Of a DNA stretch of 64,000 nucleotides, positions 21,621-34,990 are shown one piece after another. Source of the stretch: Coenobita brevimanus (Eukaryota; Arthropoda; Malacostraca; Decapoda; Coenobitidae). The stretch lies in assembly GCA_032717465.1 (NCBI GenBank), contig CM064653.1, positions 32,081,809 through 32,145,808 on the forward strand, written 5' to 3'. Each line of letters starts with the position of its first letter. The stretch's first letter is position 1. Position numbers and translations under genes: made by a program. Under the pieces are notes generated by a model. The model was not told the DNA's origin. It saw only the letters and a list, made by a program, of their open reading frames with translations, and did no database searches.

Positions 21621-21814
21621 CTTTCCTTTAGAAATATATTGCTCTACATTCTACTCAATGTTTTTGGCAGAGCAGTTGAATTCGAACTAAGGATATTTCC
21701 GAATTTCTTTGCTCATCTGTTATCATCAGCACACAGTTAGTTCCTGCCAGACCTCTACGCCTCATAAGGTGGAAAGTGTGTGCGTGTGGGTGCTCGTGTG
21801 TCTGTGTATCTGCA

Positions 21815-21820
<6 letters not shown>

Positions 21821-21883
<63 letters not shown>
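21821..21883. repeat. (GT)n microsatellite
   Basis: A perfect GT run of about 62 bases, preceded by a degenerate GTGTGCGTGTGG section from 21776. Confidence 0.97.
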
Positions 21884-21886
<3 letters not shown>

Positions 21887-22207
21887 ACTAGATTCCGTCG
21901 TCTTATCCGTCCTTTCCTTCTCTCTCTCCCGAACACTACACTTCACTCACGCTGCTAAATTTTTTACCTCAGTTCTCTGCTTTCTCATTTTTAAAAATCT
22001 CCTGGTTCTCCCCTGCCCCGTTCTTATCGTGTTCTTTCCTTCTCTCTTTATGTCTCTTCTCCCCTCTCCTCTTCATTTCTCCTTTTTCATGCTCTCCTTC
22101 TCACTCTTCCCTGCTCCATCTTCCCTTCTTTCTCCGTCATTATTTCTCACTTTTTCCCTCCTCTTCCATTCACCTTCTGCGTTTTTACTGTCTTTTTTTC
22201 ATAAGCC
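21884..22207 (+). other. Pyrimidine-rich spacer
   Basis: CTTCTC- and CCTCT-rich. No gene is seen. Confidence 0.6.
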
Positions 22208-22395
22208 AAAACATCATCGCATCGGGAAATTATTAATCTCTAAGTATGACGGTGTCTTTTTTTGTCTTAATCTTGTAGCAGTCATGTTATTTATTCAGTT
22301 TAGTAAAAAAAAAAAAAGTAGCTTCTTCCGTCCGATGATATCTTTTATGTTTTATTCGTGTAGTCACCAGACGATTTTACCAACCGTATATACAC
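22208..22395. mobile_element. Cluster of three TTAA-family ends
   Basis: A right end (AACATCATCGCATCGGGAAA then TTATTAATC) at 22208-22238 is followed by a left end (TATGACGGTGTC ... TTAATCTTGTAGCAGTCATG then TTATTTATTCAG) at 22243-22310. A second left end (CCGATGATATC ... TATTCGTGTAGTCACCAGAC then GATTTTACC) lies at 22332-22388. This suggests serial insertion of family members into or beside one another. Confidence 0.6.
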
Positions 22396-22637
22396 TCAAC
22401 CTTACCATGCTATTAACAGTTTTTTTTTTTTTCCCGTATGCACGAATATATGACAAAACTCCCAACCTTGACAAACGTTTTTAACCAAACTTTTCACTAG
22501 CAACCACAGGGGGTCCAGTACCTGTTATTCCAAGTCTGGTCCTGACTGATGTCCTCTGAAGGAGTGTTTTGGCCATTTTGTAATTCCTGCAACGGCTTTA
22601 TTGGGTGAAATGTGGGTGGTAGGATGAGTAGGGTTTC

Positions 22638-22762
<125 letters not shown>

Positions 22763-22974
22763 CAGAGATGATGCCCTCTGTAAGGGTACTGTGGGTATTT
22801 TGGTGCTTTCGTGCTCCTACGACGGCAAAGCTGTTTCATGCACTCCCCCTGCTCGGTTCTTTTCCCACCTGTCCGTATATTATGTTTTTTTTATTACATG
22901 TTTGATTATCTCAGGTCTTTGGATCTTTTACATCCTGTCTGCATTACTTTGTCCATACATCATCGTCATCATCA

Positions 22975-22979
<5 letters not shown>

Positions 22980-23039
<60 letters not shown>
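22980..23039. repeat. (TC)n microsatellite
   Basis: A perfect TC run of about 59 bases preceded by a CATCATCATC trinucleotide run. Confidence 0.97.
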
Positions 23040-23041
<2 letters not shown>

Positions 23042-23320
23042 ATGACATGACGGCGCTATTAATACCATCCTCCGTAACATCAACAACTCCAAATCGATGT
23101 CCCATGCCAAAACACCGCCTAACCCCCTGAACGAAACTTTTCATATTTTTACATCCTCCATACAGATAATAAAAGTACTTGATGATGACGGGGTGAACGA
23201 ACTCTGAAAACACAAGTAGTATGTGGGTAAAGTTGTGTTTGGCAATAATCGGTAACTAACATGAGGATGGGAGTTCGTGAGGGAAGGTCATTGTGGATTC
23301 AGAGTGGAAATCAAAGTGCT

Positions 23321-24750
23321 CTGGTGAGGGGAAGTGGGAGGGAGAGGTGGAAGGAGAGGGGGAGGGAGAGGTGGAAGGAGAGGGGGAGGGAGAGGTGGAA
23401 GGAGAGGGGGAGTGAGAAGTATGGCCAAGAGAGACGGGAAGTGGGAAAATGGAAGGTCTAAGAGTAGAAAGGGTTTAGAAGATGAAGAGAGTGGAAGACT
23501 GAGGAAAGGAGAGAGGTGGGGAGACGGGAAAGGGGTAGAAAGAGGTGATGATACAGGGAATTCAAAGGGAATACCAAGGAAAACAAACAGCAACAGACCT
23601 GTTGGTCCTTTCGGGGTTGTTTGCTATAGGGAAGTTTATAATTAACAAAACTATTCTCTCAATTAAAGACAAGGACAGAAAAGCAGGAAGTCTCCCCCCA
23701 CCAATCCAACAAACCCGACAGCCAGGAAATAGTGAGATCGACCACCATGCAGCATAAAAAAGCTGTCCTGGAAATATCATAGGGAAATGGTAAAAGAAAT
23801 CTTGTTGCACAATATCTACCTGAAGAAAAAAGTAACATTAAGGCAGTAATATTTATCGGTGTTGTTCTGCGGTTGTATTCTCTGGGCTCTAAAAAAAAGT
23901 AGTAATAAGCTATATACACCACAGAAATATGTTGTTCAGGAGTGGACATACCGGTACTTAGGAGGGGGTTAAAAGACAGATGCTTATCTAAGCGATTTTT
24001 AAAGGCTAGTACTGTAAGGAAGGGAGAATGAGAAGTCAGGGAGAGAGAAGTGGTCGCGTAGGAAAGTGAAATAAGGAGTTGGTGGAGGGAGAGGAGGAAA
24101 AAGAAATAGAGAAGAGAGAGCTGTGGGGACAGGAAGGGTATGGCAGGAGTTGGGGGAGTAAGAAAGTAGACAGAGCAGGCGGTACAGACAAGAGAAACTA
24201 GGACTGGGGGAGAGAAAGGTGGAGTAGTGAGGGATGCGGACTAATAATTATGATGCATGATAAGAAAATCATTCTACAGAAAAGAGTGAAGGAGGAGGAG
24301 GAGGAGGAACTAGGGGTGGGAATAGGAAAGGGAAGAAGGGGTGAATGTAGATGGGAAACGAATGATGAAGGGAAAGTAGGAATGGCGAACTGAGAGGTAG
24401 GAGGAGAAAAGATTAAGGGAACAGAAGGGATTAAGGGAGAGAAAAGATGATAGAAGAGGAGAAAGAGCGAGAGGAAGAGGCAGGAAAGGAGTAAGAGGGG
24501 AGAAGAAGGAAGAGGAGACAGGAGGGATGAAGGAAAAGAAAAGAGGAGGGTGAAGGTAGAGGAGGAGACAGTGGTGAAAGGAGAGGGGAAACGAAGAAGA
24601 GTGAATGGAAAGGAAAAAGAAAGAGTGCAAGGAGAGAGGGAATGAGGAGGAAGGAATGGTAAAGAGAGAGAGAGAGAGACGGAAAGGTAAAAGGATAAAA
24701 CGACGGAATGGTAAAGGGAGAAAACTGGGAGAGTAAAAGAGATATATATC
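23321..24750 (+). repeat. Purine-rich block with 24-bp units at its start
   Basis: The segment 23331-23412 carries three to four copies of a 24-base unit (GGGAGGGAGAGGTGGAAGGA then GAGG). The rest, with a normal gap at about 23560-23960, is G/A-rich with GAGGAGGAG and GAAAGAGAG phrases to 24750. Confidence 0.85.
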
Positions 24751-24870
24751 TATCTATCTATATACCTAGGCTGCTTCCCCCAAGGAAAGGGAGGTAGCCG
24801 AGACAGGATGACTCACTCTCCATTTACTCATCCATTCAAACACATTCATTCGCATCTTAGCCCCAAAGGG

Positions 24871-24871
<1 letters not shown>

Positions 24872-24947
<76 letters not shown>

Positions 24948-24962
24948 AGAGAGAGAGAGACA
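24872..24962. repeat. (AT)n then (GA)n microsatellite
   Basis: An AT run of about 72 bases is followed by AGGAGAGAGAGAGAGA and GACAGACAGACA. The 100 bases to its left (24765-24870) lie between two AT-rich simple runs and may be a short inserted repeat. Confidence 0.95.
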
Positions 24963-25300
24963 GACAGACAAACAGACTGACGGAGGGGGGGGGATAGGGG
25001 GTGGAAGGATGGGTGAGGAGAGGTGAGATAAAAGACTTAAGCAATTAAACGATGCGATAATGAGAACAAATGGTAGTGAGAAAAAGAGTGAAAGAAGAAA
25101 AACGAAATAGAAGAAGGAGTCAGGATATGAGGAGGGGGAGAGTAAGAGAGAGAGAACCGGAGTGAAAGACAAAGAAAGCTTAAGAAGAGAGACAGGTGAA
25201 AGAGAAAATGGATAGACAGGTGAAAGAGAAAATGGGGAAGGAAAGTGGGAATGGGAAGAGGCAGGTGAGATAGAAGGACTGAAAGATGTTGAATAATCAC
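24963..25300 (+). repeat. Purine-rich block
   Basis: G/A-rich, with GACAGGTGAAAGAGAAAATG repeated around 25190 and 25216. No gene is seen. Confidence 0.8.
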
Positions 25301-25413
25301 TACCGACCTTGTGGATTTGTGACATTAGGGCGATTGTGACCTGTGCGATTGACTGACAAACTAATCTGTATGTTGTCGGCCTGTCCACCCTTTTACCTAT
25401 AGCAGTCCCCGCT

Positions 25414-26430
<1,017 letters not shown>

Positions 26431-26770
26431 TTCTTCAGTGTTAGATATAATCGCATGGTAGCAGCGAGAATGAAGCATAACACGTCATCGTACCGAAGGA
26501 GCTAATGGAGATTTCTTCGTACCCCTTCGCTACGTGGCTCCCACTAAACTGAAAAATTAGGCCTTTAAGGACCTCTTCACTATTTAGATGTCTCCTATTT
26601 TATTCTTGCCAGCTTCAAGAGATTTTCTTCAGCTTAAGGAACGTCCATTGAATGGAACGAAGAAGATAGTCTTCATTAACATCTTCGCCTCTTAAACTCC
26701 TTCCAAAATTGAACGAAAGCTAAAGGTAGCAAACTGATTAAAATGGATAAGACCACATCGTAGTGAAGGA
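26431..26770. mobile_element. TTAA-family: right end plus complete MITE
   Basis: A right end (ATAATCGCATGGTAGCAGCG ... CACGTCATCGTACCGAAGGA) occupies 26440-26505. A complete copy of about 199 bases then spans 26572-26770. Its left end is CCTCTTCACTATTTAGATG, TATTTTATTCTTGCCAGC and GATTTTCTTCAGCTTAAGG. Its right end is CTAAAGGTAGCAAACTG and CCACATCGTAGTGAAGG. CCCCTTCGCTACG at 26522 may be another left end in between. Confidence 0.65.
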
Positions 26771-28280
26771 AAGCGGTACCTTGACACTGCAACTAATATG
26801 GATTGAACAAAGTGGAACAGAATCTGCAAAAACGTGGACAGGTATTAGGAGATTCTTGGTCAGTGTCGGCGAAAAATAAATATCGTTTTTCAGCAAGAGG
26901 ACGTCTTTCCTCAACTGTACTTCATCGTCTGGCGTTAATTAATATGAAATATATATAAATCTCAGGGCGAATGAATAGATAGACATTACTTCTAAATTGA
27001 TATGAGCTTGCTTCTAAGTGTGGAAGGTGAAAAGAAAAGAAGAAGGCTATTAATGTCTATCGAATGCACGAGAGACATTAAAACAGACAAACAATTTTGC
27101 GAAGTCCCATTTTTTCCCCTGGCAAAGTCAAGCAGCCGTTGATATAATGTAGGTCCATATTTGAGTTAGAGATAAGAAAAGATCTTACCTGAGTTGTAGT
27201 ATAAATGTGGTTTATCCTTGCACTAATGTAGCCTACTGCCAGTGAAACATGGAAGCTGCTAAAGGCACTCAAGACGTAAGTGAAGGTGGTGGAGAGGAGT
27301 TAGTTATTTTGTGGATGTGGAGCAGTGAGGTAGTGGATGTTATAGGAACCACAGAAGGAGTACACTGAGATAGATTAGTTCGGAAGTTAGGAAATGGGAA
27401 AAGTGATAACGATGAAGGATTGACAGGACGGGAGTGCTTGGTGGCCTTTTTGTCACATGCACACTGTACAGTCGTAGAATTTAGTAACACGTTAAGACAA
27501 AGAAGCCAAGAGACAAGAAGTTATAATGAGGTAAATTACAGAAAGACGCTATGACACATTAGAACAGCAAACAGAAACACGTACGGACGATGATCACACA
27601 GATTGAATTCTGTACATTTTTATGATGATCCTTACCAAATGGAAGATGAGGGAGCAACGGATTAAAGGCGAGGACTGGTGGGAGAAAAACTGTCATTAAG
27701 GACATATACCAACGCTATTTCTTCCAAAAACGAAGAAATGTCAGTAATAGATTATATTTTATAATTTTGGAAAAAAAAAATCGCAGATACTCTTATAACA
27801 AATTGGAAATAGTCTCAGTAATTACATGCTACAAAGTTCTTCTCAAATAATGATCAGTTCTTTTAATCATTATTGTGATTATGTGACTGGATATCTTTTG
27901 GCTCAGAAATGTATTACACTTGAACAATACATTTTCATTCATATTATCTGCATATCTATCGTCTTATCGTTTTATACCAAGTCCCAGATTTCATACAGGC
28001 TGACCAAGAAAAATAATCCTCCAGACATTTCATCATCATTTTCTCCCCTGCCACACTTGCTTTATCACTTAACAATTCAAGCAACTTAACCCTCCCAAAC
28101 AGCAGCCAAACAATCACGTTCACTTTTCCAGACGCCCGACCAATCATTCACCGTCTTCAAAAAACTTCCACCCAATAACTTTAAAACAGCCAAATATTTT
28201 CTCTCCGGCGCTCTCCACAGAAGTTCCCGTGACTGAAATATGCAACCTGCGACCTTAGCCTGTCTGGGGGAGGATAATTA
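26771..28280. other. Unassigned stretch
   Basis: Non-repetitive, AT-rich. Open frames below 90 codons (for example 27826-28089) have no recognisable domain. Nothing else is seen. Confidence 0.4.
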
Positions 28281-30010
28281 GAGAGAGTCCTCCCTTCCTC
28301 ATCCTCCCCCCCCCCTTCCACTTCCATTTCTCCCTGATCCCTTCACTACCTCCCTTCCGCTCTCACTCCCGTACCCTCTCTCCTCTCTCACTCCCCTACC
28401 CTCCTTCCTCACTCATTCCCCTACCCACCTTCCTCCCTCTCTCCCCCGACTTCCTGTTTCTTCCTCATTGACCCCTTCGTCCCCTTCCCCTCAAATTTCC
28501 CTTCGTCCCTCACCCCTGCTGACATCCCTTCCTCTTTATCTCCTTCCTGACTTCCCTAACTACCTTTTCTTTCCATCCTGACCCATACCCTCAGCCCTCT
28601 TCTCTCTCTCTCCACCTCACTTTCTCTCTCACACCCTGACTACATAACTCTTCTTTCCTCCCTCACCCCTTCCCCTTGTTGCTGTAAGTCTGATCCCTTC
28701 CCTAATTTTAATTATCTATCCTGACCCTCTTTCCTTCCTGACCCCTCCCCTTGCTTCTTATCGTACTCCTTTCCTAACTCCCCTTAACCCCCCCACTTCT
28801 TCCTCCCTCCCTGACCCCTCCCAACGTTGCTCTTGATGTGACCCTTCCCTGACTACCTTGCTTGACCTCCCTTCGCATTCCCCCCTGCCTTTCCTCGCCT
28901 CCCTTTCTTTCTCCCTGGCCTTTGCTATTCTTGACCATATCTAACCTATCCTACTCCCTCTTCCTCCTTGACCTCTCCTTAACTCCGGTTTCTTCTTCCT
29001 CCCGATTCCTCTCATGCTTTTCAACTGATCCCCTACTTAAGTGTTCTTACTCCTCCCTTTTCTCCCCGACCTATCTTCCTCCATCACCTCTTCCTAGCTC
29101 TTCCCTTCCTTGTTGTTCATCTGACTCCTCATTTCTCCTGACCTCACTTCCCCCCTCACCACTTTCTTGCGCCTTATTTTACCCTCGTCCTAACTTCCCT
29201 AATCCCCTTTTCTTCCACCATCACTCCCTTATTCCTTGACCAACCTTTTTTCTGACATCCCTTCATTCCCTTACACCCATACCCCCTTATCCTCCCTGGT
29301 CACGTACCCTTCAATCCTTCTTCCCGATCTCATCCCTTACCATTTTCCTAACTCTATCCCTGACCTGTCCTCCTACCTAGTCCTTTACCTTAATCACTAC
29401 CCTGACCTCTCTTTCTCCCTGATCCCACCCATCCTTTTCTGGTCTACTCACTCCCTCACCCCTTTCTCCTGAACTCTTCCTTACCAAAGCCCTTTCCATG
29501 TTCTCTTTCCAGCTTCTCCCTTACCCTTCCCTCAACCCTCATCCCCCGACCCTCCCTTACCTCTCCCCCAGTCACCTCATTCTTATTTCTACCTCACCAG
29601 TGCTCCCTCCCTCCTTCACCTCATTCCCGTCTCTCCCTTACCTCTTCCCTCATCCCTTACGTCGACCTCTCACTTGCTTCTTCCCCTTCCCATCATACCC
29701 TCTTCTGGTCTCTCCCCTACATCTCCCTTCCATCCTCTCTCATCAATCCCTATTTCTGCCATCATCGTTACTACTCCCTCCTCACCTCCTGATCCCTCAA
29801 CCCTTGCTCCGCACTCTCTCTCCTATACCCTCACTTCCTTACCTCTCTTCCTTCATATCCTCACGTTTCCCCTCTCTTCCCCTCATCCTCTCCTATTTCC
29901 CCTCTCCATCGCCCTCTCCTATTTCCCCTCTCTCCCCTCTCAACCTCACCTCTTCCTAATCTCTCCTTCACCCCTTCCCTCCCTCTCTCCCCTCACTTCC
30001 TGACCCCCCG
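28281..30010 (+). repeat. Long pyrimidine-rich block
   Basis: About 1.7 kb with very few purines on the plus strand, made of irregular CCCTTCCT, CTGACC and CTCACCCC phrases. CCCTGACC recurs often enough to suggest a decayed minisatellite. Ser/Pro/Leu frames are artefacts. Confidence 0.9.
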
Positions 30011-30035
30011 AGCCATTCCCTGCCTCACATCATTC

Positions 30036-31330
30036 ATGGCCTCTCTAGTTTTGACGGGTTTTGTGGTTTTTGAAAGGTTGTGGGGAGGGGGGTGCTGTGG
30101 GGGAGGGGAAGGGAGGGGGTTATAAGGGAGGGAAGGGGTAATGGGAGAGGGGTTGGAGGAGTGAGATTTGTAGAGGGGAGGAGGGGGTTATAGGAGAGGG
30201 GAAGGGATTGTGGGGGATGGGAGGGGGGGATTGTAGTGGAGAGGCGGGGTTGTGTTGGAGAAACTTGTGGGAGGAGAGCGAGAGGGTTTTAGGGAAGAGT
30301 AGGTGACTGTGGGGCAGGGGGAGGGATTGTGAAGGAGGGGAGAGGTTGTAGTGGAGGGAAATTGGTAGCAGATGGGGGGAGGGGTTGTGGATGAGGGGAC
30401 GGGGTTGTGGATGAAAGTAGGGGTTGTAGTTGAAGGGTTGTGAGGAGAGGAGAGGGTTGTAGTGGGGGATTGGAATGAGGGGAGGGGGTTATAGTTGAAG
30501 GGGTGTAGGGGAAAGGAAGGGGTTGTAGGAGAAGGGGTTGTGGACGATGAGAGGGGATTGCAGATGAATGGTTGTGAGGGAGGCCAGGAGATGGTTGTGG
30601 GGGAGGGGAGTGGGTTGTGGGGGAGGGGAGTGGGTTGTGGGAGAAGGGAGGGGATTGTAGTGGAGGGGTTGTGGGGGAGAGATATGGAAGGGGAGGTTGT
30701 TCTAGGGAAGGGGAAGGGGTTTAGGGAGACGCATGGGGAAAGGGTGAAAGTTGTGCGTGAGAGAGGTTGAGGAAAATTGAGGAGATTATAGGAGAGGGGG
30801 GAGAGGAGGCTTTGAGGGTGGGTTGGAGGCAAAGGGATAGGGTGGAACAGAAGGAGATGTGGGAAAAAGGGAAGAGCTGGGGAAGAAGATACTAAGAGAG
30901 ATGAGATGAATTAATGGTAGTGGGAGCGGTGGCGTGGTTTTGGAGAGAGGGGTGAGGGTGGTGGTCTGGTTGTGGTGGTGGTGGTAAGGTTGGTGGAGTG
31001 GTGGTGGTGTTAACGATGGTGGAGTGGTGGTGGTGATGATAAGGATGATGGAGTGGTGGTAGTGAGGGTGTTGGTGTGTTTGTGGTGAGGGAGTGGGGGG
31101 GTAATAGTGTGATGTGGTTTGGTTTGGTTGTGTTATTGAGGGTGGTACTGTAACTTTGGTGAGGGTGGTGTATGGTGCTGGTGAGGGTAGTGAGGTGGTG
31201 ATGGTGTAGTTGTGTTAATTAGGGTAGTGGTGCAGTTGTATTGAGGGTAGCAATTAGTGATGGTGAAGGTGGTGCGGTTGTGGCGGTAAGGGTTGGTGGT
31301 GAGGTTTTGGTGAGGTTGGTGGTGAGATGT
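30036..31330 (+). repeat. G-rich minisatellite (GGGTTGTGG... then GGTGGTG)
   Basis: Units such as GGGTTGTGGGGGAGGGGAG and GGGTTGTAGTGGAGGG run from 30036 to about 30830. From 30930 the pattern changes to GTGGTGGTGGTGAGG. It contains many runs of three or more G, giving G-quadruplex potential. Minus-strand Pro/Thr/His frames are artefacts. Confidence 0.88.
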
Positions 31331-31350
31331 TTCTATAATACCTTGCCATC

Positions 31351-31415
31351 TTAACCCATTGGTGATGACATCTTTTGTAGTCTTGCTGTTTCCCAACGAT
31401 TTTGCGTAGATTATA
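31351..31415 (+). mobile_element. TTAA-family left end
   Basis: TTAACCCATTGGTGATGACA then TCTTTTGTAGTCTTGCTG and CCAACGATTTTGCGTAGA: the family terminus with a recognisable core and an intact TTAA. Confidence 0.55.
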
Positions 31416-31729
31416 AATCACCTCTTGCTTAAGGGCTGAACTCAGTCTCTCTGTCTGATATTGAAATGAATTCTAGAAAGGGCAATATAATTTTCCTTGA
31501 CTAATTTTGCGTTCGTTGTCTTGTTTGTATTCTTCTTGTCCCTTAACTCCCCAGTGTTGCATTCTGTATCGTATTGTTTTTCTTTGTGTTTCGGCATACT
31601 CAATCTTGCATCGCACCTCCACTGGGTTGCCTGTGTATTTGCTGTCTAGTTGTATCATCCCCGTGTGTTTCCTGGGAGGGTGTGGAGAACACAGCCACTG
31701 CACCAGCACAGCAGAACACTAGAATGTAA
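31416..31729. other. Unassigned stretch
   Basis: Ordinary sequence with overlapping 71-94 codon frames and no recognisable domain. Confidence 0.35.
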
Positions 31730-32110
31730 AACCACCCAAGAAATAACATCTCAAAGACAACACTCAGGAAACAACTCTAAAAGTAATATTCCAGAAATAA
31801 CATCACAGAAGCAGCAGCCCAGAAACAAGACCCTAGAAGCAGCAACACTGAAACAGTACTCCAGAAGGAACACCCCACAAGTAACATCCCATAAGCAACA
31901 ATCCACGAGCAACACCCCAGTAACAACACCCTAGAAGCAGCACATCTGAAACAGCACACCAGAAGCAACACCTCAGGAGCAGCACCTTAGAACAATACCC
32001 AAGAACCAACACCTAAGAACCAACACCCCAAAGACAACACGCCAGAAGCGACACACCAGAAGCATCACTCCAGAAGCAACCTCACAAACAACACCTCACA
32101 AACAACAATC
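31730..32110 (+). repeat. CAACACCCCAGAAGCAA minisatellite
   Basis: Irregular units of about 16-17 bases built on CAACACCCCAGAAGCAA and variants (AGCAGCACCTTAG, AACAACACCTCAC). Confidence 0.85.
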
Positions 32111-32241
32111 CTTGAAGATACGAAACAACACATCCCCTGCAGCTTCTTTCATATGCAAGGCCACGAGAATTCGAGATGGAGTTTTTCTCCTTTTATGGAG
32201 TGTAGTCGACATGAGGGATCAGATGATGGTAGTGTTGATCT

Positions 32242-32243
<2 letters not shown>

Positions 32244-32303
<60 letters not shown>
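32244..32303. repeat. (GT)n microsatellite
   Basis: A perfect GT run of about 60 bases. Confidence 0.97.
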
Positions 32304-32308
<5 letters not shown>

Positions 32309-32964
32309 TATAACGTTTGTTTGTGTGTTCCTACTGACGCCAACCAGCTTGGCAGCAGATCCACACTCTCCTAAAAGTCACCTATAATTAGTTAAGGTCA
32401 TTTTCATCCTGTCGTTAGGACTGTGGCCTGTGCCACCCAGTCTGTTCATATCGAATCTTTAATTTAACACCAATCATCCCCGAGATTCAGATGTGACTGA
32501 CGCATGGTTCTACAGTCAGGTGTGACTGAGTCGCATGGTTCTGCCGTCAGGTTGGCTGGCGTGGAGTACAGTGTAACTGTGCATATATACAAATGTAACA
32601 AATGTATAACAGAGGATGCGCGTGTATGAGTGTCTTCCTTATGTGTCAACATATGCATAAGATGTATGCAAGCGTATGTGCGTGACAGTGCTAATCATAT
32701 GTGTGGATGTGTGAATGCATATGTATTAACACAGTCATCTATTTGTACCCGCATACAAATACTGCAGGTCGGATCATACCTTAAATCAATTCATGATCAC
32801 AGTTTCTTTTCAAGGAAGCGAACAGACAGCACAGAGCATTTATGGCTGTAATGGTACGAGCATGGAGGAACTTTTGACGTGAGTGAACGCTTGGGTCCAT
32901 ATCCGGGTGTACATCTTTGTAACTAAGGGAACCAATGGTTTTAATTTTAGTAACAGTCATAATG
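32304..32964. other. Unassigned stretch
   Basis: No gene recognised. CGCATGGTTCTACAGTCAGG (32501) and CGCATGGTTCTGCCGTCAGG (32532), each following GTGACTGA, form a 31-base near-duplication. The right part is rich in ATGTGT/CATATG. Confidence 0.4.
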
Positions 32965-33065
32965 AGATGGATGTGTGTGATGTGTATGGTGTGCGTGATG
33001 TGTATGGTGTGCGTGATGTGTATGGTGTGCGTGATGTGTATGGTGTGTGTGATGTGTATGGTGCA
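32965..33065 (+). repeat. 18-bp GATGTGTATGGTGTGCGT minisatellite
   Basis: About five tandem 18-base units with at most one or two changes. The unit length keeps one frame open (DVYGVR repeated). Confidence 0.93.
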
Positions 33066-33720
33066 TGTATGAGATACATCGTTTTATATGTATATGCCTT
33101 TAATGTGCTGAAATCGTACAAATGAAGTCACTGGGAGGGAAAGGTGGACAGTGGATTTTGCATGTGTAAGAAATCCTGGAGCGAAACTGAGTGGAATTGA
33201 GCGTGTTTTAGAGGTTCCTTGCAGTGGTTTTGGACACGAAGAACATGCAAAGAGTATGACAACGATTATACTTGTGTATAATAGTGGACTTCATGGAAGA
33301 AGGAGAGATGGAGCCTTACCCACCCAGTCCCACCCCATCCACTCATTCTTCTCATTCACTCTGAAATCACCCTCCGTATACTCATTACCTCATTCACCTA
33401 AACTATCAACACCCTCCCCCGTTTCATCCAGACGCACCCATCCCCTCATACTTCTCATTCAAATAAACCTTTCCTCCTGATCAACCATTCTCACCCAACC
33501 ACACCTCACACTTACTCATCCATCTCCCCTTGTTCGCCCACCACACACCTACCCATCTCTTCACTCTTGTTCATTCCACCTCACCTCTCACCCTCTCCAT
33601 CCACCCATCACCCCCTCACCCCTACGTCACCCAAGCAGCAGCCGGATCACTCAACCTACTCTAACATTCTTCAGGTTTTCAACACCCTGATGAAAATTGG
33701 AGTCGCAGGGCCAGCTTGTG
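33066..33720 (+). other. Unassigned, then CACC/CATC-rich spacer
   Basis: 33066-33310 is ordinary. From 33315 the plus strand is C/T/A-rich (CCCACCCAG, CACCCTCC, ACTCATCC). No gene is seen. Confidence 0.5.
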
Positions 33721-34990
33721 GGATGGAGGGGAGGGATTAAAGTTTGAATCACATGGGGGAGGGAGAGATAGGAATAAGAGGGGAGGGATGGAGAAATAAG
33801 GAAGTTAGAGAGACAGGAATGGAGATCGGTGTGAAGTGAAAAATTGGAAGAAGAGGATGGAGGGAAAGGAAAGGAACTTTGAGAAAGGTGAAGAGGAGGA
33901 TTAGGAGAGAGGGAGGAAGCCAGAGAATAAGGTAGAAAAGGTAGAGGGAGAAGGGAAGGAGGAGAGACAGAAGGAGTGGGAGAGGAGAGAAGAAAAGGGA
34001 AGGAGAAATAAAGAGGGTAGAAGGGGTATAGCGAAGATGGTGAAGGAGAATGGAAGGAATGGAGAGAAGTGAGGAAGGACGGAAGGTAATATATGAAGGG
34101 GGGAAGGATAGGGAAATGGGGGAGGGGGAAAAGGATAGGGAGAGAGGGGAGGAGGAAAGGGAAGAATGAAGAGAGGGGACGGATGGGGACAAGAGAGACG
34201 GAAGAAGACAGGAGAAATGAAATCATGAAGGTTGGGTGAGGAGAAGGACGTAGAATTATTAGGACTAGGAAGGGAAAAATTGAGATACTGTGAAGTTATA
34301 TGTGAAGAAAAAATGGAGGAAGTGTAGCAGAAGTAAGAAAAAAAAAGAAAGAAAAGAAAACTTAAAAGAAGAATGAGGAGGGAAGGAGAAAGATGAAGGG
34401 AGAAGAGAGAACAAAAGAGAGAAAGAATGGAGGAAAGGAAGAAGGGTAGAAGAGGAGAAGAATGCAGGGAATGAGGGCGATAGAAAAGGGAAGAATAAAG
34501 GGAAGAAGGGACGCTATGACCGGGAAAAGATAGATAAGGATGGGAGAGAGAAAAGATGGATGATGACAGGAGATGCGAAGAATTGATAACAGGACAGGGG
34601 ATGAAGAACCGAGAAGGGAAAGATTAGACGACAGGTGCATGGATAGAAAAATGTGTTTAACTAATCGGAGAGGTGAGGGGAAAAAAAAGGGATGGAGAAG
34701 GAAGATTAACTGATTCACAGACAGAAAGTAAAAGAACCAGGGAGAAAGGAGGGAAGATAATCATGCAAGAGGCAGAAATGGGTAGGGAGAAAATTTAGGT
34801 TTAATGAAAGGAGGACAGAAGACAGAGGACAGAAGAGGAGTGTAGGAAAGGAGAAGGAATGGAAGAGAAAAGAAGAAACAGGGAAGGGAAGAAACAGGAA
34901 GTGAGGAAAGAGTAAAAAAGAAATAAGAAGAGAAGAGAAAGGATGAGGATGGGAAAGGGGAAGGGAGGAAAGGGTGAAGGATTGATGGTG
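33721..34990 (+). repeat. Long purine-rich block
   Basis: About 1.27 kb of G/A-rich plus strand with GGAGGGA, GGAAGGAG and GAAGAAAAG phrases. Overlapping minus-strand Ser/Pro/Leu/Phe frames are artefacts. Confidence 0.9.

Noticed and set aside
24765..24870. Third copy of the family B SINE between AT arrays
   Set aside because: Only generic phrases match; the ordered blocks of the SINE are absent.
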